From: PALSA-243 sp963743705
GTDB lineage: Bacteria; Acidobacteriota; Terriglobia; Bryobacterales; Bryobacteraceae
Assembly: GCA_963743705.1 (NCBI GenBank)
Contig: CAVUQS010000020.1
Span: 1 to 64,000, forward strand
DNA length: 64,000 nt
Reading direction: 5' to 3'
Shown: positions 1 to 8,411 of the stretch, one piece after another
Position numbering within the stretch: the stretch's first letter is position 1
How the letters are laid out: each line of letters starts with the position of its first letter
The notes under the pieces: generated by a model
What the model was told of the DNA's origin: nothing
Databases searched by the model: none
What the model saw: the letters and a program-made list of their open reading frames with translations, nothing else
Made by a program: the position numbers and the translations under genes

Positions 1-1
1 G

Positions 2-73
2 CGCCGGCAGACGAATACGCTCAACTGGTCGGGGCAATTGCCGCTGGCGCAGGGGATCCGGTTTCAGGTTTAG
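2..73 (+). CDS. 3' end of an unidentified upstream gene
   Basis: The second frame reads a short C-terminal tail (ending IRFQV, then TAG) that stops 12 bases before the end of the converging DUF3738 gene. An aromatic-containing amphipathic ending would suit an outer-membrane beta-barrel protein, but 23 residues are too few to assign a family. Another frame stops at position 81, so the choice of frame rests only on the look of the peptide. Confidence 0.3.
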   Translation, partial: RRQTNTLNWSGQLPLAQGIRFQV

Positions 74-85
74 CGGTCTGACAAC

Positions 86-868
86 TTATCCCCGATCAAC
101 GATCAGAAACTTCATCGGGGCCTTGCGCGCTTCGAGCTTTAGACCGGCGCTTTGTATTGCCGAAAACAGCGAAGGCGCATCCGGAGTCTCGCCGCCTGCC
201 GTGGAAAGGCGCACCGGGGCGAACTCGAAGCTGAAGTCGTACAAACCCGTCAATCCGGTCTTGTCGGCCACATCGGTGTGTAGAATGAGCCTGCACCAAG
301 CTGGCCAACCACGGCATGGAGCACCCCGAGGCCTTGATACCTTCGGTCTGCTGCTCGATCCCCAAAGCCCTCCATGGCATTTGACGGCCGGATCCGTGGT
401 CTCACTCAGCTTCGACCCGCCATTTGCGAGAACCAGTGCGTAGGTGTCGTGGTTTCTCATTTCGAAATGCGTTTTCAGATGGAATCGCTCGATGAGAAGC
501 GCCTGCAGACGCAGCATCGACTGCGCCGGAACTTGCCTTCCCAAAGCGGTAACCGTCGGCTGCCGCCCGAAATCGTTTTCCGGCGGCGCCGCTTCGATGT
601 TGAACCGCTCGTCGCTGATCCAGTCAGGGCCGACAACCTGGTAAAGCTGAAGCCCTCCATACGCGCCCGCTAACAGATCCTGCAGCGAAGCGCCAGTAGC
701 AACCAATCGGCCGCCGGGCATGACCGCGATATCGATGCCTACGTGAACACCCGGCGGAACCTGCTTCACGGACGCAACTTCAAACTGCGGAAACTGCCTC
801 TCCTCGGTCTGAGGAGCAGCGCAAAGGAACTTCGCGCACGCCAAGAGGAGACGCACCGTCCACGCCAT
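86..868 (-). CDS. DUF3738 (TIGR03435) family protein, with a frame-shifted internal segment
   Basis: The family is found mainly in Acidobacteria, is usually exported and has no settled function. The family landmarks are visible: the N-terminal FEVASVK motif after a short hydrophobic leader, the MLRLQALLIERFHLKTH block, the DKTGLTGLYDFSFEF block and a C-terminal KAPMKFLIVDRG. I start at the ATG at 868 (MAWTVRLLLACA, a plausible signal peptide); the frame stays open further upstream, but that part overlaps the preceding permease gene. Between about 280 and 363 the sequence expected of the family (GCSMPWLASLVQ) lies in another frame, so a one-base loss near 360-363 (a GGGG run) and a one-base gain near 280 cancel out. 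The gene follows the ADOP permease by 25 bases on the same strand and probably shares its transcript. Family assignment is firm; integrity is doubtful. Confidence 0.8.
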   Translation of the reverse strand: MAWTVRLLLACAKFLCAAPQTEERQFPQFEVASVKQVPPGVHVGIDIAVMPGGRLVATGASLQDLLAGAYGGLQLYQVVGPDWISDERFNIEAAPPENDFGRQPTVTALGRQVPAQSMLRLQALLIERFHLKTHFEMRNHDTYALVLANGGSKLSETTDPAVKCHGGLWGSSSRPKVSRPRGAPCRGWPAWCRLILHTDVADKTGLTGLYDFSFEFAPVRLSTAGGETPDAPSLFSAIQSAGLKLEARKAPMKFLIVDRG

Positions 869-893
869 ATCTCCCCTAGTATCGGACGAATCG

Positions 894-3568
894 CTAATCG
901 TTGCGCAGCGCGCGCAGCGGGTCGATGCGCGCCGCGCGACGCGCTGGGAAATACGAAGCGGCGAGCGCGACTCCAATCAGGATAGCCGCCGATGCGGCGA
1001 AGGTCACTGGTTCGTCGAGCGATGCGCCGAACACCAGGCTTTGCATGATGTCATCGGCGCCCTTGGCGAACGCGAGGCCGATGACGACGCCAATCGCGCC
1101 GATTATGAGGCCGCCGCGCACGAACTGGCGCGACACGTTGTTACTGCCTGCGCCGAGCGCGATACGAATGCCGATCTCATGCGTGCGTTGCGAACGGAAT
1201 ACGCGATGGTTCCGTAGAGCCCCGCGGCGGTGAGTGCGAGCGCGAGGACGGCGAAGAAGGCGATGAGCGCCATGTTGTAGCGCGGCGCCACCAGCGACGT
1301 TTCCACGGCGGCGGTCAGCGGGCTTGCCTTGTAAAGGGGCATATCGTGATCGATCTGGCGCAACCGTTCGCGTACGGCTTCCGCGAGCGCGAGCGGATCG
1401 CCCGCGGTGCGCAGGGCGATCCAATACGTGGTTTCCGAGGGAATCTGCGCCACCGGCCAGTAGACGGTTTCTATGGGCTTCTCGCCCAGCCATTGCAGCT
1501 TGACGTCGCCGGCCACGCCGATCACGGTGCGCGGCTGGGTGATGCTGCCCGCGCCGTCCCACATTTCGGGCGTGACCTGGCGGCCGATGGGATCTTTGGC
1601 GCCGAAATAGCGCCGCGCCGCGGCTTCGTTCAGAACTACCACCGGCGGGGCGGAGCCGTCATCCGAAGGGGTGAACGCGCGGCCTCGCTTCACGGGAATG
1701 CCAAGGGTCTCAAAGAACCCGGAGGTCACCGGCGAGAACACGATGCCGGTACGGTGGCCCAGGTCAATGGCTCTTCCATCGACGGTATCGAGCACCGTAC
1801 GCGGCGTCCACCCGCGAAGCGGCATCTGCGAACTTGCCGAGGCGGCGCGTACGCCGGGAATCGCGCGCAGATGCGCGACCAGATCTTCCAGGAACTGGGC
1901 GCGGCGCGCCTGCGGAAAACGCGTGGCGGATACGCTCACTTGAAACGTGAACGTATGTTGCGGGTCGAAACCGAGCTGCTGGCGCTGCAGATGGAATAGA
2001 TTGAGCGCGAGCAATCCGCACGCGCTCAAAAGCACCATGGCAAGCGCCAACTGCGCGGCTACCAGCACGCTCTGCCAACGCTTCTGCCGCGCGCTGGCAG
2101 TTACGTTGACGGCGGCTTCCTTCAACCCGTGGATCAAATCGAAGCGCAGCGCGTGCAGCGCCGGTACAAGGCTGGCGGCAATGGCGCAAATCAGCGAGGC
2201 GGCGACCGCGAACGCAAGCGCGGGCCACGCGATTAAACGTCGATCGGGAGCAAGCTGCAGGAACAAGATCAGGAAGCGTGCGAACAATCCGGAAAGCAGA
2301 ACGCCTAATGCCGCGCCGCACGCCGAGAGCGCCAGACTTTCGGCGAGCAATTGACGGATCAGCCGCCATTTGCCGGCGCCGATGGCGGCGCGCACGGAAA
2401 TCTCGCGTTGCCGCCGCGTTACTCGCGCCAGCGTCAGGCCGCTGATATCGGCGCACGCGATGGCGAGCAACGCGCCCGCCGCCCACAGCAGCGCGATGAG
2501 CATGGGACGCAGGTGTTCGGACACGGCTTGCCCGAGGTTCTCCATCGAAACGCCCTCGCGCGGATTGTCCGCCGGGTAGTTGCTCATGAGGAGCGCGCTG
2601 ACGCGGGTCATATCGGTGCGCGCGCTTTCGAGCGAAACGCCGGGTTTCAGGCGGCCGATGACGTTGAGGAAACTGACACCGCGGCTGGCGCTGAGCGGCA
2701 GTTTCATTCCCGCCGAGGGGCGCGCGATGACTGCGAGAGTGATCCAAACATCAGTCTCGCCGCTGCCGGTGTAGGTGGTGAAGCCGGGCGGCATGACGCC
2801 GATCACGACGAACGGAAGCTTGCCGAGCCTCTGCCCGATGACGGAGGGGTTGGCGCCGAAACGCGCGCGCCACAAGCGATCGCTAATGATGGCCGAATCG
2901 GCGCCGCCGTTGGCGCCCGGCTGATCTTCGTCAGGACGGAAGGCGCGGCCAAGCGCGGGCTTCACGCCGAGCACGTCGAAGATGCTGGCCGAGGCCGCCA
3001 AGGTCTCGACGGGCGTGGGATCTCCAGCGCCGGTCAAGACGTAGCTGCGTTCGGTGAATGCCGCGAGGCCGGTGAAACTGCGATTCCACGCGCGCCAATC
3101 GCTGAAGTTGGGATAGGAAACCGGGCCGAGATTGCCGGGCGAGCCGAAGTTATCCCACAGGCGCACCAGCCGCTCGGGCTGGGGAAAGGGCAGGGGACGC
3201 AACAGAACTTCGTTGGCCGCACCGAATATGGCGGTAGCCGCCGCGATGCCGAGACCGAGGACACAGATGGACGCCGCGGCGAACGCCGGATTCTTGCCAA
3301 ACAGCCGGAAACCGTGGCGCAGGTCGCGCAGCCAACCTTTCCAGGCGCCGGTGCGCCGCGTATCGCGGCAAGCGTCCTCGACCTGGCGCAAGCCGCCGAA
3401 GCCGCGCAGCGCGGCCTCGCGCGCTTGGTGCGGCGGCATGCCAGCCTGCGTGTTCTCGGCGATCTGTTGTTCGAGATGGAAGCGAAGCTCGTCGCCGAGC
3501 TCGCGTTCCGCGCGCCCGCGAAGCAACAAGGATCGCAAACGAAGACGGAGCCGGTGGAGCGCCCGCAT
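894..3568 (-). CDS. ADOP-type MacB-like ABC permease, single frameshift near the C terminus
   Basis: This is a duplicated FtsX/MacB-type permease of the acidobacterial orphan-permease family, so named because the genes usually lack an adjacent ATPase. The N terminus carries the soluble prefix (ELGDELRFHLEQQI), followed by the DLRHGFRLFGKNPAFAAAS membrane entry, the GIAAATAIFGAANEVLLRPL motif, a periplasmic MacB-like core, three central membrane helices, a second periplasmic domain and a last FtsX bundle. The frame breaks around 1191-1199: the sequence up to GTIAYSV is in one frame and QRTHEIGIRIALGAG to the terminal LRALRND is in another. One extra T in GTTCG would restore a protein of about 891 residues, normal for the family. 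The start lies 3 bases after the padR stop, so both are probably co-transcribed under PadR control. Its transported substrate is unknown. Confidence 0.85.
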
Positions 3569-3571
3569 GAC

Positions 3572-3901
3572 CTACGTCTCCCGCACCACCAACTCAATGC
3601 CGCGCGACAGGCGGTCCCAGTTGGCCAGTTCCTTTTGCATCTGCGTGCGACCGGCGCGGGTGAGCGAATAGAACTTGGCGCGGCGGCCGGTTTCGGTTTC
3701 GGCCCAGTGCGCCTGGATCCAAGCCTGCTGCTCCAAGCGGTGCAGCGCGGGGTAGAGTGACCCTTGCTGCACTTGCAGCGCGTCCTTCGAAACCTGTTGG
3801 ATGCGCTTGGCGATCGCCCACCCGTGCTTGGGTTCGAGGGCGATGGTCTTGAGAATGAGAAGGTCCAGCGTGCCTTGGACCAGATCGCTTGGCTTCCCCA
3901 T
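3572..3901 (-). CDS. PadR-family transcriptional regulator
   Basis: A 109-residue winged-helix protein of the short PadR type. It opens with MGKPSDLVQGTLDLLILKTI, followed by the GWAIAKRIQQ helix, the QGSLYPALHRLEQQ recognition helix, the wing (RRAKFYSLTRAGR) and a C-terminal dimerisation helix. In Acidobacteria such genes commonly precede ADOP permeases, as here, with a 3-base gap. I choose the ATG at 3901. An in-frame ATG 14 codons upstream lies within the promoter palindrome and would add residues absent from the family. No Shine-Dalgarno sequence precedes the chosen ATG, which fits the near-leaderless promoter described separately. It probably represses its own operon; the inducing ligand is unknown. 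Confidence 0.9.
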   Translation of the reverse strand: MGKPSDLVQGTLDLLILKTIALEPKHGWAIAKRIQQVSKDALQVQQGSLYPALHRLEQQAWIQAHWAETETGRRAKFYSLTRAGRTQMQKELANWDRLSRGIELVVRET

Positions 3902-3905
3902 ACTA

Positions 3906-3943
3906 TGACTATCTACAATAAGGGACCAATTGTAGATAGTCAA
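3906..3943 (-). promoter_or_regulatory. padR-ADOP promoter with a perfect 14-bp palindromic operator
   Basis: On the minus strand TTGACT (3943-3938) and TATTGT (3920-3915) are separated by 17 bases, a good sigma-70 pair. The palindrome TGACTATCTACAAT (3906-3919) / ATTGTAGATAGTCA (3929-3942) is perfect over 14 bp with a 9-base spacer, and it covers both promoter hexamers. Thirteen bases separate the -10 from the ATG, which leaves a leader of about 6 bases. Binding by PadR is inferred from position and symmetry. Confidence 0.8.
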
Positions 3944-3963
3944 GGGGTCGGCAGAAGGGAGGC

Positions 3964-4497
3964 TTAGGCTTCCTTGATGGCTTCGATATCGAGCGTGATA
4001 TCTACCTTGTCGCCCACGACAAAGCCGCCGCCATCGAGAGGCATGTTGAAGGTCAGGCCGAAATCCTTGCGATCGATATGCGTCTTGGCGGAAAAACCAA
4101 TGCGCTCGCCGCCCCAGGGATCTTTCTGGCGGCCGAAGTACTCGGTATCCAAAGTGACCGGATTTGTGGTTCCACGGATGGTCAGGTTGCCGATCACCTT
4201 ATATTCCTGGCCGCTGATCTTTTGCACGCTGTTGCTTTCAAACGTCAGGGTGGGGTGATTGGCCGCGTCGAAGAAATCGGGCGAGCGCAGATGGTCGTCG
4301 CGCTGCGCTTCCTTGGTGTCGATGCTGGCGGCTTCTATGCTCACCGTGATCTTGGAGTTCTCGGGCTTCTCATCGTCTATGACCAGCGAGCCGGTCCAGT
4401 TACGGAAATTCCCGTTTACTTTTGAAATCATGAGGTGCCTCACAGAAAAACTCACGCTGGAGTGCACCGGATCGAATTTCCACTTTTCTTGCGCCAT
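3964..4497 (-). CDS. YceI-family lipid-binding-like protein
   Basis: The YceI fold is an extended lipocalin-like beta-barrel that binds a long isoprenoid or amide ligand. The sequence shows the family pattern: WKFDPVHSSVSFSVRHLMISKVNGNF at the start, then SIDTKEAQRDDHLRSPDFFDA, FSAKTHIDRKDFGLTFN and VGDKVDITLDIEAI at the end. At 177 residues it has the usual domain length. I start at MAQEKW because the domain begins there; an AGGAG lies 15 bases upstream, and longer in-frame starts exist. From this start there is no signal peptide, so a cytoplasmic location is likely, unlike the periplasmic E. coli YceI. It diverges from the MFS gene with 58 bases between starts. Confidence 0.85.
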   Translation of the reverse strand: MAQEKWKFDPVHSSVSFSVRHLMISKVNGNFRNWTGSLVIDDEKPENSKITVSIEAASIDTKEAQRDDHLRSPDFFDAANHPTLTFESNSVQKISGQEYKVIGNLTIRGTTNPVTLDTEYFGRQKDPWGGERIGFSAKTHIDRKDFGLTFNMPLDGGGFVVGDKVDITLDIEAIKEA

Positions 4498-4519
4498 ATA
4501 GATGCTTCGATGCTCCTGT

Positions 4520-4548
4520 TTGGATTGAGGATTCATACCGAGCATAAT
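4520..4548 (+). promoter_or_regulatory. Sigma-70-like promoter for the MFS gene, apparently leaderless
   Basis: TTGGAT (4520-4525) and CATAAT (4543-4548) are spaced by 17 bases. A transcription start 7 bases after the -10 falls at about 4555, immediately before the GTG start at 4556. There is no Shine-Dalgarno sequence. This is a sequence-only prediction. Confidence 0.6.
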
Positions 4549-4555
4549 TGAATGA

Positions 4556-5791
4556 GTGGCCGGGCGCATTGCGTTTCAATACCCCAACTTTCGTTTTTAC
4601 ATGCCGGCGCGTTTCCTGGCGACTGTTTGCTCCGAGATGCAGGCCATCGCGGTGGGCTGGCAAGTGTATGGATTGACGCACCGGCCGCTGGATTTGGGGT
4701 TCGTGGGTCTGGCGCAGTTCCTTCCGGGCATCCTATTGTTCCTGGTTTCAGGCCAGGCGGCGGACCGCTTTCCGCGGCGGCGCATCATCATGACTTGCTA
4801 CGCCGGGTTCGCGCTCTGTTCCCTGGCGCTGCTCACATTAACCCTGCAGGCGAACCGGAGCGTGTGGTTGATCTACGCGGTGCTGATAGGCAACGGGGTG
4901 GTGCGGTCGTTCAACGGAGCGGCGGGCCAATCGTTTATGCCGTCGCTGGTGCCGGCCGAGCACTTCGCAAACGCCATCGCGTGGAGTTCCTCGGTTTTCA
5001 CCGGCGCCACCATCCTGGGGCCAGCGGTCGGCGGCTTGCTTTACGGGTTGACGGGGAACCCGGCGCCGGTTTACGCATCGTCGGCGATCGGATGTCTGTG
5101 CGCGTTGCTGCTGGTCTCGCGAATCCGGGTGATCAACCCGCCGCGCAAGGCGGCGACGCTCTCGATGCTGTTCGAAGGGTTGCGTTACATCTGGCGCAAG
5201 AAAATAGTGCTGGGTGCGATATCGCTCGATCTCTTCGCGGTGCTGCTGGGCGGGGCGACGGCGCTGCTGCCGGTCTATGCCGATCAGATTCTGCACATCG
5301 GGCCCTCCGGTCTGGGCATGTTGCGCAGCGGACCGGCCATGGGCGCGCTGATCATGGCTACGTTCAACGCTTACCGCCCGCTGCGGCGCCGGGCGGGCGA
5401 AACCATGTTGTGGTGCGTCGCGGCGTTCGGCGTCTTTACTGTGACGTTCGGGATTTCGCGCAGCATTCCGCTTTCGATGGCGTCGCTGATCCTGCTGGGC
5501 GCTTGCGACATGATCAGCGTGATTGTGCGCCAGACCCTGGTGCAACTCTGGACGCCGGATGAAATGCGCGGGCGCGTAAGCGCGGTGAACATGGTGTTCA
5601 TCGGGGCGTCGAATGAAGTGGGGCAGTTCGAATCGGGCCTTACGGCGCAGTGGTTCGGCGTGGTTCCGGCGGTGGTGATGGGCGGCATCGGAACGATTCT
5701 GATCGTGGCCACGTGGGCGAAGATGTTTCCGGACCTGGGGAAGGTGGACCGTTTGACGGAAGACTTCGACGCTGCGATGCGCAAGCGCTGA
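4556..5791 (+). CDS. Major facilitator superfamily exporter (MFS_3 / EntS-like)
   Basis: A 411-residue polytopic membrane protein with about 11-12 hydrophobic helices, of the EntS/MFS_3 type that exports siderophores, drugs or other small molecules. The hallmark loop between helices 2 and 3 is present as SGQAADRFPRRRIIM, and the first helix contains the family's CSEMQAIAVGWQVY stretch. The C-terminal half has the typical LWTPDEMRGRVSAVNMVFIGASNEVGQFESG. Translation begins at a GTG directly at the predicted transcription start. An overlapping ATG four bases upstream is out of frame. It converges with tdk, with 8 bases between the stops. There is no biosynthetic or regulatory neighbour, so the substrate cannot be inferred. 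Confidence 0.88.
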   Translation: MAGRIAFQYPNFRFYMPARFLATVCSEMQAIAVGWQVYGLTHRPLDLGFVGLAQFLPGILLFLVSGQAADRFPRRRIIMTCYAGFALCSLALLTLTLQANRSVWLIYAVLIGNGVVRSFNGAAGQSFMPSLVPAEHFANAIAWSSSVFTGATILGPAVGGLLYGLTGNPAPVYASSAIGCLCALLLVSRIRVINPPRKAATLSMLFEGLRYIWRKKIVLGAISLDLFAVLLGGATALLPVYADQILHIGPSGLGMLRSGPAMGALIMATFNAYRPLRRRAGETMLWCVAAFGVFTVTFGISRSIPLSMASLILLGACDMISVIVRQTLVQLWTPDEMRGRVSAVNMVFIGASNEVGQFESGLTAQWFGVVPAVVMGGIGTILIVATWAKMFPDLGKVDRLTEDFDAAMRKR

Positions 5792-5799
5792 TAAGAATT

Positions 5800-6402
5800 T
5801 TATTGCTTCTTTGCGCGCACGAAATCCATTTCCACTTGCTTGGGAATGCCCGGTTCGAAGCAGCGCCGGCAGCGCGCTTCGTACATGTCTGAGGCGCCGA
5901 CCACGATGAGGTCTTCGGAGCCGCGCAAGCGTTGCGTGTGCTTGGCGGGATTGCCGCAACGCACGCAGATGGCGAGCGTTTTGGTGATAGATTCGGCATG
6001 CGCCAGCAATTCGGGCATAGGCGCGAACGGACGGCCGAGGTAATCGGTATCAAGCCCGGCGATGATTACTTGCTTGCCGCTATCGGCGAGGCGCTGCGCG
6101 ACATCAACCAAACCTTCGCCCATGAAATTGGCCTCGTCGACGCCGACCACTTCGGCGCGCCAATCGATGCGGTGGATAATTTCGGCGGCGTTGGCGACTA
6201 CCTGCGAATTCATGCGCAAATCGCCGTGGGAGACGATCTCATCGGCGGAATACCGGTCGTCGATGGCGGGCTTGAAAACCTCCACCCGCTTGCGCGCGAT
6301 CATGGCGCGGCGCAGCCTGCGGATCAACTCCTCGCTCTTGCCGGAGAACATGGGGCCGCAGATGACTTCGATCCAACCGACATTGCCGGTGATGATATCC
6401 AT
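5800..6402 (-). CDS. tdk: Thymidine kinase
   Basis: Type II thymidine kinase, which phosphorylates thymidine to dTMP with ATP in the salvage pathway. The P-loop CGPMFSGKS is at residues 15-23, and VDEANF carries the acidic Walker-B and catalytic region. The lasso loop and the zinc-binding cysteine pairs (CVRCGNPA and CRRC) are intact. At 200 residues it has normal length. The ATG follows weak upstream context, with no strong Shine-Dalgarno sequence. It is transcribed alone; downstream it converges with the MFS gene and upstream it is separated from the hydrolase by a palindromic repeat. Confidence 0.95.
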   Translation of the reverse strand: MDIITGNVGWIEVICGPMFSGKSEELIRRLRRAMIARKRVEVFKPAIDDRYSADEIVSHGDLRMNSQVVANAAEIIHRIDWRAEVVGVDEANFMGEGLVDVAQRLADSGKQVIIAGLDTDYLGRPFAPMPELLAHAESITKTLAICVRCGNPAKHTQRLRGSEDLIVVGASDMYEARCRRCFEPGIPKQVEMDFVRAKKQ

Positions 6403-6452
6403 TCACACGATCTTAACTGGTGAGGCGATGTGGTAGAGGCGCTTCATAAATT

Positions 6453-6540
6453 GGCCGCAGATAAACGCAGATGAACGCCGATAGAAACGCGAAAACTGGT
6501 TTTTGTTTTATCCGTGTTGATCTGTGTTTATCTGTGGCTA
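6453..6540. repeat. Imperfect palindromic repeat built from AGATAAACGCAGAT-like units
   Basis: The left arm (6453-6487) begins GGCCGCAGATAAACGCAGAT and the right arm (6506-6540) ends TGTGTTTATCTGTGGCTA. The right arm is close to the reverse complement of the left, with an 18-base centre that can itself fold (AAAACTGGTTTT). Short internal units are repeated within each arm. It resembles the dispersed intergenic REP/MITE-like palindromes built on an ATCTGTG-TTTATCTG theme. It is the only copy I see in the window. The right end supplies the TAG stop codon of the adjacent hydrolase. Confidence 0.7.
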
Positions 6541-7170
6541 AAAAAGCGAAGCGGCTTCGAAGACTTGCTCTTCCAAGACTTCGAGAGCGCCTACAAAGAA
6601 ATGGTCGGCGGCTTCGATCCATATCAGGCGCTTGGGCTCGGCGACTACTTCGTACATGCGCTCGAAATCGGGGCGCGGGCCGAACTCGTCGTGGGTGCTG
6701 TGCAGGAAGACTTTGGGGATGGCGCAATTGGCGAGGAAATCCCAGGAGCCCATGCGCGTCGAAAAGCCGGCAGCCATCAGAAACCTGGCGTCGCCCAATT
6801 CGCAGCCTAGCGTCATGATCGCCCGCGAACCGAACGAAAAGCCGGCCATCGCGTAGGGCAATGCGGGATAGCGGGCGCGCAGATAATGGAGGGCGGCGCG
6901 CGCGTCTTCGATTTCGCCGGTCATGTGTGCGTGCGCGCCCTCGCTGCGGCCGACACCGCGGAAATTAAAACGCAGCACCACGATGCCGGCGCGGCGCAGA
7001 CCACGCGCCAGACGGTAGACCACCTTGTTGTGCATGGTGCCGCCGTAAAGAGGGTGCGGATGGCAGACTACCGCGGCCAAGCGCGGTTCGGCGTCTTCCG
7101 GTTCTTCTAGCAGGGCTTCCAGACCGCCCGCAGGACCCGCGAGGGTCAGCGATTCGATGCGGCGCGCCAC
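6538..7170 (-). CDS. Alpha/beta-hydrolase (KANL3/Tex30-like dienelactone hydrolase fold)
   Basis: A 210-residue soluble alpha/beta hydrolase. The oxyanion-strand motif HPHPLYGGTMHNKVVYRL is typical of the family. The nucleophile elbow is GFSFGS (Ser in GxSxG), an Asp follows in HSTHDEFG and the His in AADHFF completes the triad. The GTG start overlaps the yajQ stop by one base (TAGTG), so translational coupling is likely. Its last codon is the TAG at the edge of the palindromic repeat. It is the distal gene of the rpe-bamD-receiver-yajQ unit. The substrate is unknown; esterase or acyl-transfer activity is the family expectation. Confidence 0.85.
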   Translation of the reverse strand: MARRIESLTLAGPAGGLEALLEEPEDAEPRLAAVVCHPHPLYGGTMHNKVVYRLARGLRRAGIVVLRFNFRGVGRSEGAHAHMTGEIEDARAALHYLRARYPALPYAMAGFSFGSRAIMTLGCELGDARFLMAAGFSTRMGSWDFLANCAIPKVFLHSTHDEFGPRPDFERMYEVVAEPKRLIWIEAADHFFVGALEVLEEQVFEAASLF

Positions 7171-7670
7171 TAGTTGGACCGGTAGTTGGTGAACTGCACG
7201 TCGATGCCGAAATCGTGCTCGCGCAGCAGCTTGATTGCGCTCTGCAGCGTGTCGCGATCTTTACCCGCGATGCGCACGAAATCGCCCTGAATCGACGCCT
7301 GCACTTTGAGTTTGCTGTCCTTGACCGTCTTTACGATGTCGCGCGCTTTCTCGATAGCGATGCCCTGCTGCAGCGAGATCTCCTGCTTCACGGTAGAGCC
7401 CGCGGAGGGGATAATTTCGCCGAAGCTCAGGCCCTTGAGCGGCACCTTGCGCTTGACCAGCTTCGATTCGAGAATATCCACGACGGCCTTCAACTTGAAA
7501 TCGTCGGAGCTGGTGAGCAGGATCTTATTGTCCTTCTCGTTGAGCTCGATGTTGGATTTCGAATCCTTCAAATCGTAGCGCTGCTGGATCTCTTTGATCG
7601 CCTGCTGGACGGCGTTAAGCACTTCCGGCATTTCGATCTTGGAAACGACGTCAAAACTGTTGTCGGGCAT
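7170..7670 (-). CDS. yajQ: YajQ-family nucleotide-binding protein
   Basis: A 166-residue protein with two RRM-like ferredoxin folds; family members bind nucleotides or RNA, and some bind cyclic di-GMP. Landmarks: the N-terminal MPDNSFDVVSKIEMPEVLNAV, the NKILLTSSDDFKLKAVVDI block, LKGLSFGEI, SLQQGIAIEKARDIVK and the C-terminal DFGIDVQFTNYRSN. The length is normal and all blocks are present. The start lies 3 bases after the stop of the receiver-domain gene, in the same unit. Whether it acts as a c-di-GMP effector here cannot be read from sequence; no diguanylate cyclase is in the window. Confidence 0.95.
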   Translation of the reverse strand: MPDNSFDVVSKIEMPEVLNAVQQAIKEIQQRYDLKDSKSNIELNEKDNKILLTSSDDFKLKAVVDILESKLVKRKVPLKGLSFGEIIPSAGSTVKQEISLQQGIAIEKARDIVKTVKDSKLKVQASIQGDFVRIAGKDRDTLQSAIKLLREHDFGIDVQFTNYRSN

Positions 7671-7673
7671 ATT

Positions 7674-8411
7674 TTATTGAGATTGGCCGGACTCGGACGA
7701 GGGCGTTTCCGCCTCACCGCTACCCGCTTCCAATCCCAGTATAGAGGTTCGAATGCGCAGCGGGTGGATGCGCCGGATTGCCGGATCGGCGGCGGCTGCG
7801 GCCGGGGCGCCCAACGCGATGGGCGGAGGTTCGGGCGTTTTCGGCGCCTCGGGCTGGCGCGCTTCGAGCGTGGCTACTACGCGTTTGGCGATTTCGCTTA
7901 CGATCGCATCCATCGCCGCGTCGAGCGCCACGGTCACGGCGGCGCGAATCTGTTCTTCGTCCACCACTGCCAGGAACGGCGTGGCGGGCGCGCGTATTAC
8001 GGAAGGAGCCGCATTTGCCGATGCCGCCTGCGGGCGGTTTTTGGCGGCGGCTTCGGCTAGCGGGCGAACCATGCCGACGAGCGCGGTGGCTTCGAACGGT
8101 TTCTTGAGCGAACCATCGGCCTCGACGCGCAGGGCCTGGGCTTCGTCGATAGGTTCGAGCACGCCGGCGGTGAGAATCACGCGCACATGGCGATGGCGCG
8201 GATTCATCTTCAGGTATTGGCAGATCTCGTAGCCGGTGCGCCCGGGCATCACCGTATCGGCGATGACGACGTCCGGATCTACGTCTTCGATGCGTATCAG
8301 GGCGGCATCCGCATTACTGACGGTGACAACCTCAAAGCCCTCTTCGGTCAGGATGCGCTCGCCAATGCGCTGCGCGTGAGGGCTGTCGTCCACCAGCAGG
8401 ATGCGGTTCAT
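7674..8411 (-). CDS. Response-regulator receiver protein with an Ala/Pro-rich C-terminal region
   Basis: Residues 1-120 form a CheY-like receiver with the complete phosphorylation site: acidic pair D8/D9, phosphoacceptor D52, T81 (ILTAG) and K104 (KKPF). Beyond residue 125 there is no DNA-binding or enzymatic domain. Instead a helical stretch of about 50 residues (EEQIRAAVTVALDAAMDAIVSEIAKRV, split here only by its own Ala content) precedes a Pro/Ala-rich tail, suggesting protein-protein output. Its ATG overlaps the bamD stop (ATGA), so the two are translationally coupled. No histidine kinase lies nearby, which leaves its partner unknown. Confidence 0.88.
   Translation of the reverse strand: MNRILLVDDSPHAQRIGERILTEEGFEVVTVSNADAALIRIEDVDPDVVIADTVMPGRTGYEICQYLKMNPRHRHVRVILTAGVLEPIDEAQALRVEADGSLKKPFEATALVGMVRPLAEAAAKNRPQAASANAAPSVIRAPATPFLAVVDEEQIRAAVTVALDAAMDAIVSEIAKRVVATLEARQPEAPKTPEPPPIALGAPAAAAADPAIRRIHPLRIRTSILGLEAGSGEAETPSSESGQSQ

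Noticed and set aside
2351..3760. Long plus-strand open frame of 469 codons opposite the ADOP permease
   Set aside because: GC-rich coding DNA keeps antisense frames open; the minus strand encodes recognisable ADOP motifs here.
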